Numbered from the stretch's first letter, positions 1-6,120 are shown. The stretch: 11,571 bases of DNA from JAQWUY01 sp049615605 (GCA_049615605.1 JBMZFW010000036.1:1-11571); one strand, 5' to 3'. A program made the numbers and translations. Notes: a model not told the origin generated them from the sequence alone.

Positions 1-126
1 GTAGTTGTCAGGAATAGACCTTGCAGAAGAATGTTCTGTTATTTTCCAGTCACCATTTACAGTATTTGCTGCATAGGAAATAAACGGGATAAATAAAAAT
101 GGCATAAGTATTAAAATTTTTTTCAT
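1..126 (-). CDS. Small exported protein, C-terminus cut by window edge
   Basis: Only the first 42 codons are in the window; the frame is open to the left edge. The start is MKKI, followed by a hydrophobic stretch rich in Leu, Ile, Phe and Pro ending in ISYAA. This is a typical Sec signal peptide with a likely cut after an Ala near residues 19-20, so the mature protein should be periplasmic or secreted. The visible mature part begins NTVNGDWKITEHSSARS and I do not recognise its family. No Shine-Dalgarno sequence precedes the ATG. Instead a TATAAT box (133-138, minus) lies six bases upstream, which predicts a leaderless mRNA. The first 11 bases of the gene and everything upstream to 232 belong to the 117-bp repeat that also starts the ankyrin gene at 1617. 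The reading frame is certain and the function unknown. Confidence 0.75.
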   Translation of the reverse strand, partial: MKKILILMPFLFIPFISYAANTVNGDWKITEHSSARSIPDNY

Positions 127-132
127 ATAATC

Positions 133-160
133 ATTATATTACATTCATTTTTTTATACAA
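133..160 (-). promoter_or_regulatory. Minus-strand promoter of the truncated exported-protein gene (leaderless)
   Basis: The minus strand reads TTGTAT (155-160), a 16-base spacer and TATAAT (133-138). Only six bases separate the -10 box from the ATG (126-124), so the usual start point seven bases downstream is the A of the ATG. The boxes are seen; leaderless transcription is inferred. Confidence 0.6.
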
Positions 161-175
161 CTTTTAATTTTATAC

Positions 176-204
176 TTGACATTTAAGGATTTTTATCCTA
201 TGCT
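176..204 (+). promoter_or_regulatory. Plus-strand sigma70-type promoter with operator-like palindrome, orphan copy
   Basis: TTGACA (176-181), a 17-base spacer and TATGCT (199-204) form a near-consensus promoter. Within the spacer and overlapping the -10 box lies the inverted repeat AGGAT-TTTT-ATCCT (186-199), placed where a repressor could block polymerase. Copy 2 (1667-1695) drives the lysozyme-like gene, but here no plus-strand gene follows. Transcription would start near 211 and run antisense into the frameshifted gene at 243-714. Confidence 0.55.
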
Positions 205-242
205 ATTTTTCCACATATAGATTAATTAATAAGTATTTTATC

Positions 243-714
243 TTACTTTTCGTACTCTATATACATTACATAATCAGAATTATAATATTTTTTACTTGGG
301 ATTACAGGCATGCCCAAATATTCTTTTATTCCATTAGGATTCATAACCATATCAAGTCTTAATTCATTTTCATCACCATAGCTCATTGCTAATTCACGGA
401 AAGTATTTACCCGAATTGCATCAACCCATAACTTACCATCAACATATACATAAACTGTTTTACCCTGTACAGTCCAAGTAATTTCTCTTGAACCTATATC
501 ACATTTCCCCCTTTTTTTTTCCACCGTATTGTAGAAAATAATTTGGATGCCTTTGTTCCAATTTAGAAATATTATTCCATCCACGTATAGTTCTTTCTTC
601 TATATGAAGTCGTTTGGCAACTTTATCACATTCAACATATGTAAATATTTCAAAATCAGCAGAAAATGATTTAATTGGAAATAGTAAAGATAGCAATATT
701 AGTATTTTTTTCAT
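243..714 (-). pseudogene. Frameshifted small exported protein (A9G5 tract)
   Basis: A frame starting at 714 encodes MKKI, a Leu-rich hydrophobic core and a likely signal-peptidase site after SFSA, then a mature part beginning DFEIFTYVECDK. It stops (TGA) just after a run of nine A and five G (minus strand; plus coordinates 507-520). A second frame that overlaps this point continues with GKCDIGSREITWTVQGKTVY and ends at 243. Removing one base from the A or G run joins the two into a single 156-residue protein. The mature protein would have two Cys, which suits a periplasmic disulfide. The start at 714 is chosen over 765 because AAGGA (724-728) sits at correct spacing and the signal peptide starts there. 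The gene may be a decayed pseudogene, a phase-variable gene caught OFF, or a sequencing slip. I do not recognise the family. Confidence 0.7.
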
Positions 715-736
715 AAATTTTATTCCTTTTTTGTTA

Positions 737-765
737 AGTATATATTCAATTTTTATGCCATACAA
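737..765 (-). promoter_or_regulatory. Promoter and RBS of the frameshifted exported-protein gene
   Basis: The minus strand reads TTGTAT (760-765), a 17-base spacer and TATACT (737-742). Transcription would begin near 730, followed by AAGGA (724-728) and the ATG at 714. Unlike the two genes behind the 117-bp cassette, this one has a conventional short leader with a ribosome binding site. Its intact promoter argues against long-standing decay. Confidence 0.5.
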
Positions 766-803
766 CTTGTTTCTAAATATATTTTAATCCTGTTATTATC
801 TTC

Positions 804-849
804 GGCTTTATTCACTCGGCTAGAATATCTAGCCGTCATTCATAAAACC
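804..849. other. Intergenic hairpin with CTAGA-N3-TCTAG core
   Basis: The perfect inverted repeat CGGCTAGA-ATA-TCTAGCCG (817-835) is extended by outer arms GGCTTTAT (804-811) and ATAAAACC (842-849), which pair with one mismatch. It lies between the 3' end of the ankyrin gene and the promoter of the frameshifted gene. No U-tract follows on either strand, so it is not a standard intrinsic terminator. A protein-binding palindrome or RNA 3'-end stabiliser is possible. The same core occurs in the hairpin at 3495-3540. Confidence 0.6.
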
Positions 850-885
850 TTGATACTATCAGTTTAAAATTATTTATGGGTTTTC

Positions 886-894
886 TTATCCACA
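886..894 (+). promoter_or_regulatory. Perfect DnaA-box match TTATCCACA
   Basis: This 9-mer is identical to the strong DnaA-box consensus and is in non-coding DNA just past the stop codon of the ankyrin gene. The bases CCACAAC (890-896) can also pair with GTTGTGG (914-920), so the site may instead be one arm of a 3'-end hairpin. Function as a DnaA site is unproven; a single box far from dnaA could be chance. Confidence 0.35.
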
Positions 895-921
895 ACTTTT
901 GGGATAAATATTTGTTGTGGG

Positions 922-1617
922 CTATTTTACATTACCGCTGTATTTTGCCCCATGTTGTTTAAGAAGGTTTACTATATCCGTTCTTTTAAATCTGCGTGCA
1001 ATATCAAGTGGGGCAAAACCTTTGCTGTCAACATAGTTTACATCAGCACCGTGTTTTATTAATAACTTAATCACCCTTATGTCAATTGGTTTCCTTGCCA
1101 TTGTTTTTCGGAATAACGCATCGTGTAATGCACTTCCTGTATATCCATCTGATGTATAAGTGTATTTTACATCAGCACCAGAATTTATAAAAAATTTAAT
1201 TACTTCATAATTATCATTAAAAGTAACTGCAAAAGATAATACTGGGACTTTATTTTGAATATTTACATCAGCCCCCGCATTAATAACCATTTTTACAATT
1301 TCTAAATTTGGATTATCTGAAACATCAAGTGCAGTACAATCATTAATATTTGCCCCCAATGATATTAAATATTTTAAAATTTCCACATCATTGGTATATC
1401 TGCAACTGTAGATAATTATATTGTTATTAACTTCGTCTCTTTGATTTATATCTGTAATATTATATTTTTTTATATCTGCTTTAAATTGCTCTAGTTTAAT
1501 GTTCTTAATTTCGCCATTGCTATGGACCCAATAATTATAATAATCTATTTTGGTGTTTGCATAAGATATAGATTTAAAAGATATTAAAATTAGTAATGTT
1601 ATAAATATTTTTTTCAT
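922..1617 (-). CDS. Sec-exported ankyrin-repeat protein
   Basis: The 231-residue product begins with a signal peptide (MKKI, hydrophobic to about residue 18, likely cut after ISYA at 20), so it should act in the periplasm. From about residue 65 to the end it consists of ankyrin repeats. The helix-turn signatures are LKYLISLGANIN (81-92), VKMVINAGADVN (108-119), IKFFINSGADVK (140-151), IKLLIKHGADVN (183-194) and a capping repeat LDIARR-TDIVNLLKQHGA (204-224). That makes about five repeats, some degenerate. Ankyrin repeats bind proteins and have no enzymatic activity, so the protein is probably a binding partner or inhibitor. It is divergent from the lysozyme-like gene at 1740 across the 117-bp cassette. 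It has no Shine-Dalgarno sequence and its -10 box lies six bases from the ATG, implying leaderless expression. Ankyrin proteins are known as immunity proteins in some toxin systems; that role here is inference. Confidence 0.88.
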   Translation of the reverse strand: MKKIFITLLILISFKSISYANTKIDYYNYWVHSNGEIKNIKLEQFKADIKKYNITDINQRDEVNNNIIIYSCRYTNDVEILKYLISLGANINDCTALDVSDNPNLEIVKMVINAGADVNIQNKVPVLSFAVTFNDNYEVIKFFINSGADVKYTYTSDGYTGSALHDALFRKTMARKPIDIRVIKLLIKHGADVNYVDSKGFAPLDIARRFKRTDIVNLLKQHGAKYSGNVK

Positions 1618-1623
1618 ATAATC

Positions 1624-1651
1624 ATTATATTACATTCATTTTTTTATACAA
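1624..1651 (-). promoter_or_regulatory. Minus-strand promoter of the ankyrin gene (leaderless)
   Basis: TTGTAT (1646-1651), a 16-base spacer and TATAAT (1624-1629) on the minus strand lie six bases before the ATG at 1617-1615. The predicted start point coincides with the A of the ATG. It is identical to the copy at 133-160. Confidence 0.6.
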
Positions 1652-1666
1652 CTTTTAATTTTATAC

Positions 1667-1695
1667 TTGACATTTAAGGATTTTTATCCTATGCT
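1667..1695 (+). promoter_or_regulatory. Promoter and operator-like palindrome of the lysozyme-like gene
   Basis: TTGACA (1667-1672), a 17-base spacer and TATGCT (1690-1695) form a strong sigma70-type promoter. Transcription would start near 1702 and give a leader of about 38 bases with AAGGA at 1729-1733, six bases before the ATG at 1740. The spacer holds AGGAT-TTTT-ATCCT (1677-1690), a candidate operator. No regulator gene is visible in the window. Confidence 0.65.
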
Positions 1696-1739
1696 ATCTT
1701 TCCGCATATAGATTAATTAATAACAAGAAAGGAAAATAT

Positions 1740-3458
1740 ATGGGAACTGAACAAAACAAAATAAACAAACATTTAATAAAATATTACCAAGATAAAATTG
1801 TTGGGGTGGAATCAGATGGCAATGCATTACATTTTGACAATAATGGGCAATTAACATACGCAACAGGCAGGGTAGTTAACAGTCTGGACGATTTAAAGAA
1901 GTTAAATATAATTAGCCGAAAAACTAAAAAAGTATTAACAGATAAAGAAGCGGAAGATTTATATAACACACTTAATGCACCAAATCCAGAAGGACAAAAA
2001 AATCATCAAAACAAATCAAAAAAAGATTTATTTAAAGACTATGGCTTTGATAATGATGATTTAAACAGGGTATTTGCCGAAGATGTGGAAAGCAAAACAA
2101 ATTTATTAAAGCACCGATTAAAAAATAATAAAAACGGCAAACAATACAATATTGATTTTGATAAATTACCGCACGATTTAAAATATTTAATGCTGGATAC
2201 AGAATATCAAGGGCAATTACTAGGTTATCCAAAGATGTTGACGGCAATTGAAAAATACCAAAAATCAACAACTGCTGAAGAAAAAGAAAAAATCCGTGAT
2301 GAAATTGCAAGTCAAACATTAATAAACAGTAGTGGTCAATACAATATCAACCGCAACAAACAAAGATATTGTTCCGCCAAAGGTGTTTCTGGTGATACTT
2401 GTGATTTAAGATTTAATGATTATGTACAGGAAGAAAAAAAGAAAGGTAGAGCATCAAAATTTGGTACTTTTATGTCCACAAGGACAGACCAATTAAAAAA
2501 TAGTATAAAAGTTGAAGAATATTCTGAACAACCATACGAACAACAAAATCAACAAAACTTTGTTGAACAAAAACAAACCGAACAACCAAAGCAAAATGAT
2601 ACTTCAGCAGACGGGAAAATGATATATGTGCCCGAACAAAAATCAGGTAAAAAAGAAAACAAACCCGAAAACAAACAAGATGATGTTGTTAAGGATTTTA
2701 TCAATACTTTACCTGATGATTTAAAGGGTATTGTTAATATTGCTGATATTATGTCAGGTGGATTATTTAAAAAGGCAAAACAACAAAAAACCCCGCCCAT
2801 TGACGATACACTTTCGCAAGATACAAAAGACCTTACGCAAGAACAAATAAAACAAACTATGGATTCAGACGAATACCGCGACAGCAAAAATCCACTTGCG
2901 GAACTTACCCGTGGTAAAGTCAATGATTGGTTTAAAACATTCTTCCCAGGGGAAGCAAAGTATGACGAAACGGGTAAAATGGAACGCACCCCACCAGTTA
3001 TGCAATTTCCAAAAGAGGCAAAAAAACCAAAAACGAAAGACGGCAACAGTCCAAATGATTTTCTTGGCAATGTTGGGGCGGGTTTACAAACCATTATCAA
3101 TGCCACAGGGGGCAATGAACAAAAAGTTGTAAAGGATTATCAAAAAACCGTTAACCAAGCCAACCAAGGCACAAAAGAACCAGTATTAAAAGAAGACGGT
3201 GATTTTGGCGTTAAAACCGCATCGGCAACCAAACGAATGGGGCAACGCAAGAAAGCCTTTGAATTAATTGATAAGACGGCAAAACAAACATACAGCAATC
3301 AAAATATGGCAGAAGTATTAAAACGCAAAGTTGATAACAACAAACCAAAATACACAGGCGAATACGATACGGAACCAAGAACATTGCAGGAAGAAAAAAA
3401 ACGCGAACGCCTTGCCCAACAAAGACACGATAGGGAAATGTTTAAAAATAGGGTTTAA
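1740..3458 (+). CDS. Lysozyme-like (T4 lysozyme/GH24 fold) modular protein, putative peptidoglycan hydrolase
   Basis: This 572-residue Lys/Gln/Asn-rich protein has no signal peptide or membrane segment. Residues 1-215 look like a T4-lysozyme-type muramidase. E24, D33 and T39 stand in VESDG, HFDNNG and LTYATG with the same spacing as catalytic E11, D20 and T26 of T4 lysozyme. LTDKEAEDLYN (66-76) resembles T4's TKDEAEKLFN. LPHDLKYLMLDTEYQG (143-158) and GYPKMLTAI (162-170) fit the core helices, and an Arg/Lys-rich NRNKQR (204-209) follows. Residues 258-315 form a polar linker that looks disordered. LKEDGDFGVKTASATKRM (483-500) resembles the conserved DG-x-FG-x-K-T-x-x-A segment of PG_binding_1 domains. 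The C-terminus (548-570) is a charged helix. The probable activity is cleavage of the peptidoglycan glycan strand, or at least peptidoglycan binding. Lacking a Sec signal, it would need a holin, cell lysis or a dedicated secretion system. It is the only plus-strand gene here. A phage-derived virion or lysis protein is an alternative. The gene is certain, the lysozyme assignment fairly likely and the biological role open. Confidence 0.8.
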   Translation: MGTEQNKINKHLIKYYQDKIVGVESDGNALHFDNNGQLTYATGRVVNSLDDLKKLNIISRKTKKVLTDKEAEDLYNTLNAPNPEGQKNHQNKSKKDLFKDYGFDNDDLNRVFAEDVESKTNLLKHRLKNNKNGKQYNIDFDKLPHDLKYLMLDTEYQGQLLGYPKMLTAIEKYQKSTTAEEKEKIRDEIASQTLINSSGQYNINRNKQRYCSAKGVSGDTCDLRFNDYVQEEKKKGRASKFGTFMSTRTDQLKNSIKVEEYSEQPYEQQNQQNFVEQKQTEQPKQNDTSADGKMIYVPEQKSGKKENKPENKQDDVVKDFINTLPDDLKGIVNIADIMSGGLFKKAKQQKTPPIDDTLSQDTKDLTQEQIKQTMDSDEYRDSKNPLAELTRGKVNDWFKTFFPGEAKYDETGKMERTPPVMQFPKEAKKPKTKDGNSPNDFLGNVGAGLQTIINATGGNEQKVVKDYQKTVNQANQGTKEPVLKEDGDFGVKTASATKRMGQRKKAFELIDKTAKQTYSNQNMAEVLKRKVDNNKPKYTGEYDTEPRTLQEEKKRERLAQQRHDREMFKNRV

Positions 3459-3465
3459 TAATTTT

Positions 3466-3571
3466 ATAAATAGATTTTAAGCTTTTAGAAACAAGTGGGG
3501 AAAAGCGACGACTAGATTTTCTAGTTTAGCTTTCCCCCACGAAGTTAATAAAAGAATTAAAATCTATTTAT
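3466..3571. terminator. Nested long palindrome between convergent genes (possible bidirectional terminator)
   Basis: The 106-bp space holds four nested inverted repeats. ATAAATAGATTTTAA (3466-3480) pairs perfectly with 3557-3571. CTTTTA (3482-3487) pairs with TAAAAG (3549-3554). GTGGGGAAAAGC (3495-3506) pairs with GCTTTCCCCCAC (3529-3540) with one mismatch. ACTAGA (3511-3516) pairs with TCTAGT (3520-3525) around a TTT loop. The structure fills the gap between the stop codons of the lysozyme-like gene and gyrB, so ending transcription from both sides is the simplest role. No clean U-tract follows the GC-rich stem on either strand, so a 3'-end stabiliser or a palindromic mobile element remains possible. 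Confidence 0.6.
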
Positions 3572-3572
3572 T

Positions 3573-5990
3573 TTATATATCTAGGTTTGATACATTCAAT
3601 GCATTCGACTGAATGAAATCACGACGCGGTTCAACCACATCACCCATCAATGTTTCAAAGATAGTATTGGCTTCTTCCATTTGGTCAACACGAACCTGTA
3701 ATAAAGTACGGGCATTTTCATCAAGTGTTGTTTCCCATAACTGGTCTGGGTTCATTTCACCAAGACCCTTATATCTTTGTACGGAAATACCTTTTTTACC
3801 TTGTTCATTAATGAATTTGTGCAATTCAATCACACCATTAATTGTGAATTTGTTTTCTTTGATTTCCGCAACAGCTGGTTCGTCAAAGATTTCCATTAAT
3901 TCAGAATTTAATCTGTGTAATTTTAATGCATCCGCAGTTTCAAGAACACTTGATGGAATAAAGATTGTTGTTGGAACACCCCTTACCATACGGGCTGCAT
4001 TTATGCCACCGTTTGAAATTTCAATTTTCCAGTGTGAATCAACATTCTTAACATCTTTGTTAAGGCGGTTTGCAATTGCTTCACCAGTTTTTGTTGCAAG
4101 TGAACTGTCATTTAAGATTTCAACATTCATACCACCAGCAAGGGCAATTTGTTCAATTACATCTGGGTGACCAGTTGTTCTTGCAATATTGCGAATGTGG
4201 TTAAGTGCAGAAGAAGAAGTTTTTGCAACTTGTCTTAAATCTTCACCAGAACGAGAACCAGATTTTGTATTAAGTACCGCCGTTGTGATTAAGTTATCAA
4301 GTAAATAACCTTCCATTGCTTCGTCATCTTTAAGGTAAATTGCTTTTTCACCGCGTTTAACTTGGTAAAGTGGTGGTTGGGCAATGTATAAATAACCTTT
4401 TTCAATGATTTCAGGCATTTGACGATAGAAGAATGTTAATAACAGTGTACGAATGTGTGCACCGTCAACATCGGCATCGGTCATAATTACGATTTTATGG
4501 TATCTAGACTTTTCAATATCAAAGTCATCACGACCAATACCCGTACCAAGTGCTGTTACAAGTGTACCAATTTCTTGGCTTGATAACATTTTATCAAATC
4601 GTGCACGTTCCACATTAAGAATCTTACCTTTTAATGGCAGGATTGCTTGGTTGTGACGATTACGACCTTGCTTTGCAGAACCGCCGGCAGAATCACCCTC
4701 TACTATAAACAGTTCAGATTGTGCAGGGTCTTTACTTTGACAATCGGCAAGCTTACCTGGTAATGATGCAATATCAAGGGCACCTTTACGGCGTGTTAAT
4801 TCACGGGCTTTTCTTGCCGCTTCTCTAGCCATTGATGCTTCAACAACTTTTTGTACGATTTTACGGGCTTCTGTTGGGTTTTCTTCCAACCATTCGCCAA
4901 GCTTTTCATTTACAATTGATTCAACAACTGGGCGAACTTCACTTGATACAAGTTTATCTTTCGTCTGGCTGGAGAACTTAGGATCTGGAACCTTAACAGA
5001 AAGTACACAAGATAAGCCTTCACGGATATCACCACCATCAAGGTTTACTTTGTCTTTTTTCGCAAGACCCGATGACACGGCATAGTTATTTACCTGCCTA
5101 GTTAATGCACCACGCAGACCCGCCAAGTGTGTACCGCCGTCCCTTTGTGGAATGTTATTTGTGAAACACAATGTGTTTTCGTGATAGCTGTCATTCCATT
5201 GCATTGATAATTCAACTGTAATGCCATCTTTTTCACCAGTCATAGAAATTGGTGCTTCAAGCATTGAAACTTTTGAACGGTCAAGGTATTCAACGAATGC
5301 CTGTACACCACCTTCATAAATAAGGTCGGCAACTTTGTCTTCTGCTTCACGCTTATCTGTTAATAAGATATGCACACCAGAATTTAAGAATGCAAGTTCA
5401 CGCAAACGATATTCAAGTGTTGAAAATTTAAATTCCGTCATTGTAAATGTTTCAGGTGACGGCATAAATGTAACAGCCGTTCCCGTTTCATCGCCACAAT
5501 CGCCGATTACTTTTAGTGGGGCAACGCTGTCACCGTGGGCAAAGTCCATTTCGTGAATTTTACCATCACGCTTAATTGTTAATGTTAATTTTGTTGAAAG
5601 GGCGTTTACAACCGATACACCCACACCGTGAAGACCACCAGATACTTTATAAGAGTTCTGGTCAAACTTACCACCAGCGTGTAATTGTGTCATAATAACT
5701 TCTGCGGCGGAAATACCTTCTTCTTCGTGTAATTCCGTTGGAATACCACGACCGTTATCCGTAACAGTACACGAACCATCCGCGTTAATTGTCACAGTCA
5801 CAAGGTCACAATGTCCAGCCAAAGCTTCGTCAATTGCGTTATCCACAACTTCATAAACCATATGGTGTAAACCAGTACCATCATCGGTATCACCAATGTA
5901 CATTCCCGGTCTTTTTCTTACCGCTTCAAGTCCTTTTAAGACCTTAATCGAATCTGCGCCATATTCTTCATTTTGTACTTCATCAGACAT
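3573..5990 (-). CDS. gyrB: DNA gyrase subunit B
   Basis: The 805-residue product has the length usual for proteobacterial GyrB. The GHKL ATPase domain shows EVVDNAIDEA (47-56, Mg-binding N51), DNGRGIP (78-84, D78 contacts ATP adenine) and GGLHGVGVSVVNA (118-130). The transducer domain carries the SSQTKDKL loop (340-347) that reaches the ATP. The TOPRIM domain has EGDSAGG (431-437, catalytic E431), PLKGKILNVE (452-461) and DADVDG (505-510) for Mg. A GyrB-type insertion of roughly 160 residues separates these from YKGLGEMNPDQLW near the C-terminus. With GyrA (not in the window) it introduces negative supercoils ahead of replication forks. It is preceded by AAGGA (5998-6002) eight bases from the ATG and has its own promoter (6044-6072), so it need not depend on recF transcription. 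No key residue is missing. Confidence 0.98.
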   Translation of the reverse strand: MSDEVQNEEYGADSIKVLKGLEAVRKRPGMYIGDTDDGTGLHHMVYEVVDNAIDEALAGHCDLVTVTINADGSCTVTDNGRGIPTELHEEEGISAAEVIMTQLHAGGKFDQNSYKVSGGLHGVGVSVVNALSTKLTLTIKRDGKIHEMDFAHGDSVAPLKVIGDCGDETGTAVTFMPSPETFTMTEFKFSTLEYRLRELAFLNSGVHILLTDKREAEDKVADLIYEGGVQAFVEYLDRSKVSMLEAPISMTGEKDGITVELSMQWNDSYHENTLCFTNNIPQRDGGTHLAGLRGALTRQVNNYAVSSGLAKKDKVNLDGGDIREGLSCVLSVKVPDPKFSSQTKDKLVSSEVRPVVESIVNEKLGEWLEENPTEARKIVQKVVEASMAREAARKARELTRRKGALDIASLPGKLADCQSKDPAQSELFIVEGDSAGGSAKQGRNRHNQAILPLKGKILNVERARFDKMLSSQEIGTLVTALGTGIGRDDFDIEKSRYHKIVIMTDADVDGAHIRTLLLTFFYRQMPEIIEKGYLYIAQPPLYQVKRGEKAIYLKDDEAMEGYLLDNLITTAVLNTKSGSRSGEDLRQVAKTSSSALNHIRNIARTTGHPDVIEQIALAGGMNVEILNDSSLATKTGEAIANRLNKDVKNVDSHWKIEISNGGINAARMVRGVPTTIFIPSSVLETADALKLHRLNSELMEIFDEPAVAEIKENKFTINGVIELHKFINEQGKKGISVQRYKGLGEMNPDQLWETTLDENARTLLQVRVDQMEEANTIFETLMGDVVEPRRDFIQSNALNVSNLDI

Positions 5991-6043
5991 TGTTTTTTCC
6001 TTATTACTATCAAGCTATTTTCGTTATATTTTTATTATGATTT

Positions 6044-6072
6044 ATTATAGCATAAAGCCATACCTAAACCAA
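6044..6072 (-). promoter_or_regulatory. gyrB promoter with extended -10
   Basis: On the minus strand TTGGTT (6067-6072), a 17-base spacer and TATAAT (6044-6049) are preceded by TGC, which gives an extended -10 (TGCTATAAT). Transcription would start near 6037 and give a leader of about 47 bases to gyrB. gyrB promoters in other bacteria often respond to supercoiling; nothing in the sequence proves that here. Confidence 0.6.
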
Positions 6073-6120
6073 ACTAAAAACAACAAAAAAATGATTTTTT
6101 TATTATTATAAAACAATGAC

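Larger units (their letters stand above)
116..232. repeat. 117-bp direct repeat, copy 1 (promoter cassette)
   Basis: This segment matches 1607-1723 in the same orientation, base for base, except at two positions (T/C at 208 versus 1699, A/G at 213 versus 1704). It covers the first 11 bases of the minus-strand exported-protein gene, a minus-strand promoter, a plus-strand promoter and an AT-rich tail ending ATTAATTAATAA. No terminal inverted repeats or transposase accompany it, so it looks like a segmental duplication or a repeated regulatory cassette rather than an insertion sequence. Confidence 0.93.
1607..1723. repeat. 117-bp direct repeat, copy 2 (divergent promoter cassette)
   Basis: This copy matches 116-232 with two mismatches. 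It fills nearly the whole space between the divergent ankyrin (start 1617) and lysozyme-like (start 1740) genes and so appears to be the functional, complete context of the cassette. The repeat ends 16 bases before the plus-strand start codon; the Shine-Dalgarno sequence lies outside it. Confidence 0.93.

Noticed and set aside
715..765. A longer start at 765 for the frameshifted exported protein
   Set aside because: It would place 17 polar residues before the signal peptide and overlap the promoter. The ATG at 714 has AAGGA at correct spacing.
2549..3115. A 188-codon open frame on the minus strand inside the lysozyme-like gene
   Set aside because: It has no ribosome binding site, and its Phe/Ser/Cys-rich composition is what antisense reading of Lys/Gln/Asp codons gives. 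The plus-strand gene has a promoter, RBS and domain content.
765..3496. A 13-base inverted pair, ACTTGTTTCTAAA at 765-777 and TTTAGAAACAAGT at 3484-3496, flanking the ankyrin/lysozyme genes
   Set aside because: In an AT-rich window of this size about one 13-base match is expected by chance, and the hairpins beside the two copies lie on different sides, so these are not convincing element ends.
1..3572. Insertion sequence or prophage explaining the accessory region
   Set aside because: No transposase, integrase, terminal inverted repeats or phage structural genes are seen. The 117-bp repeats lack IS features.
5839..5847. Perfect DnaA-box sequence inside gyrB
   Set aside because: It coincides with codons for the invariant VVDNA segment of the ATPase domain, so coding constraint explains it.
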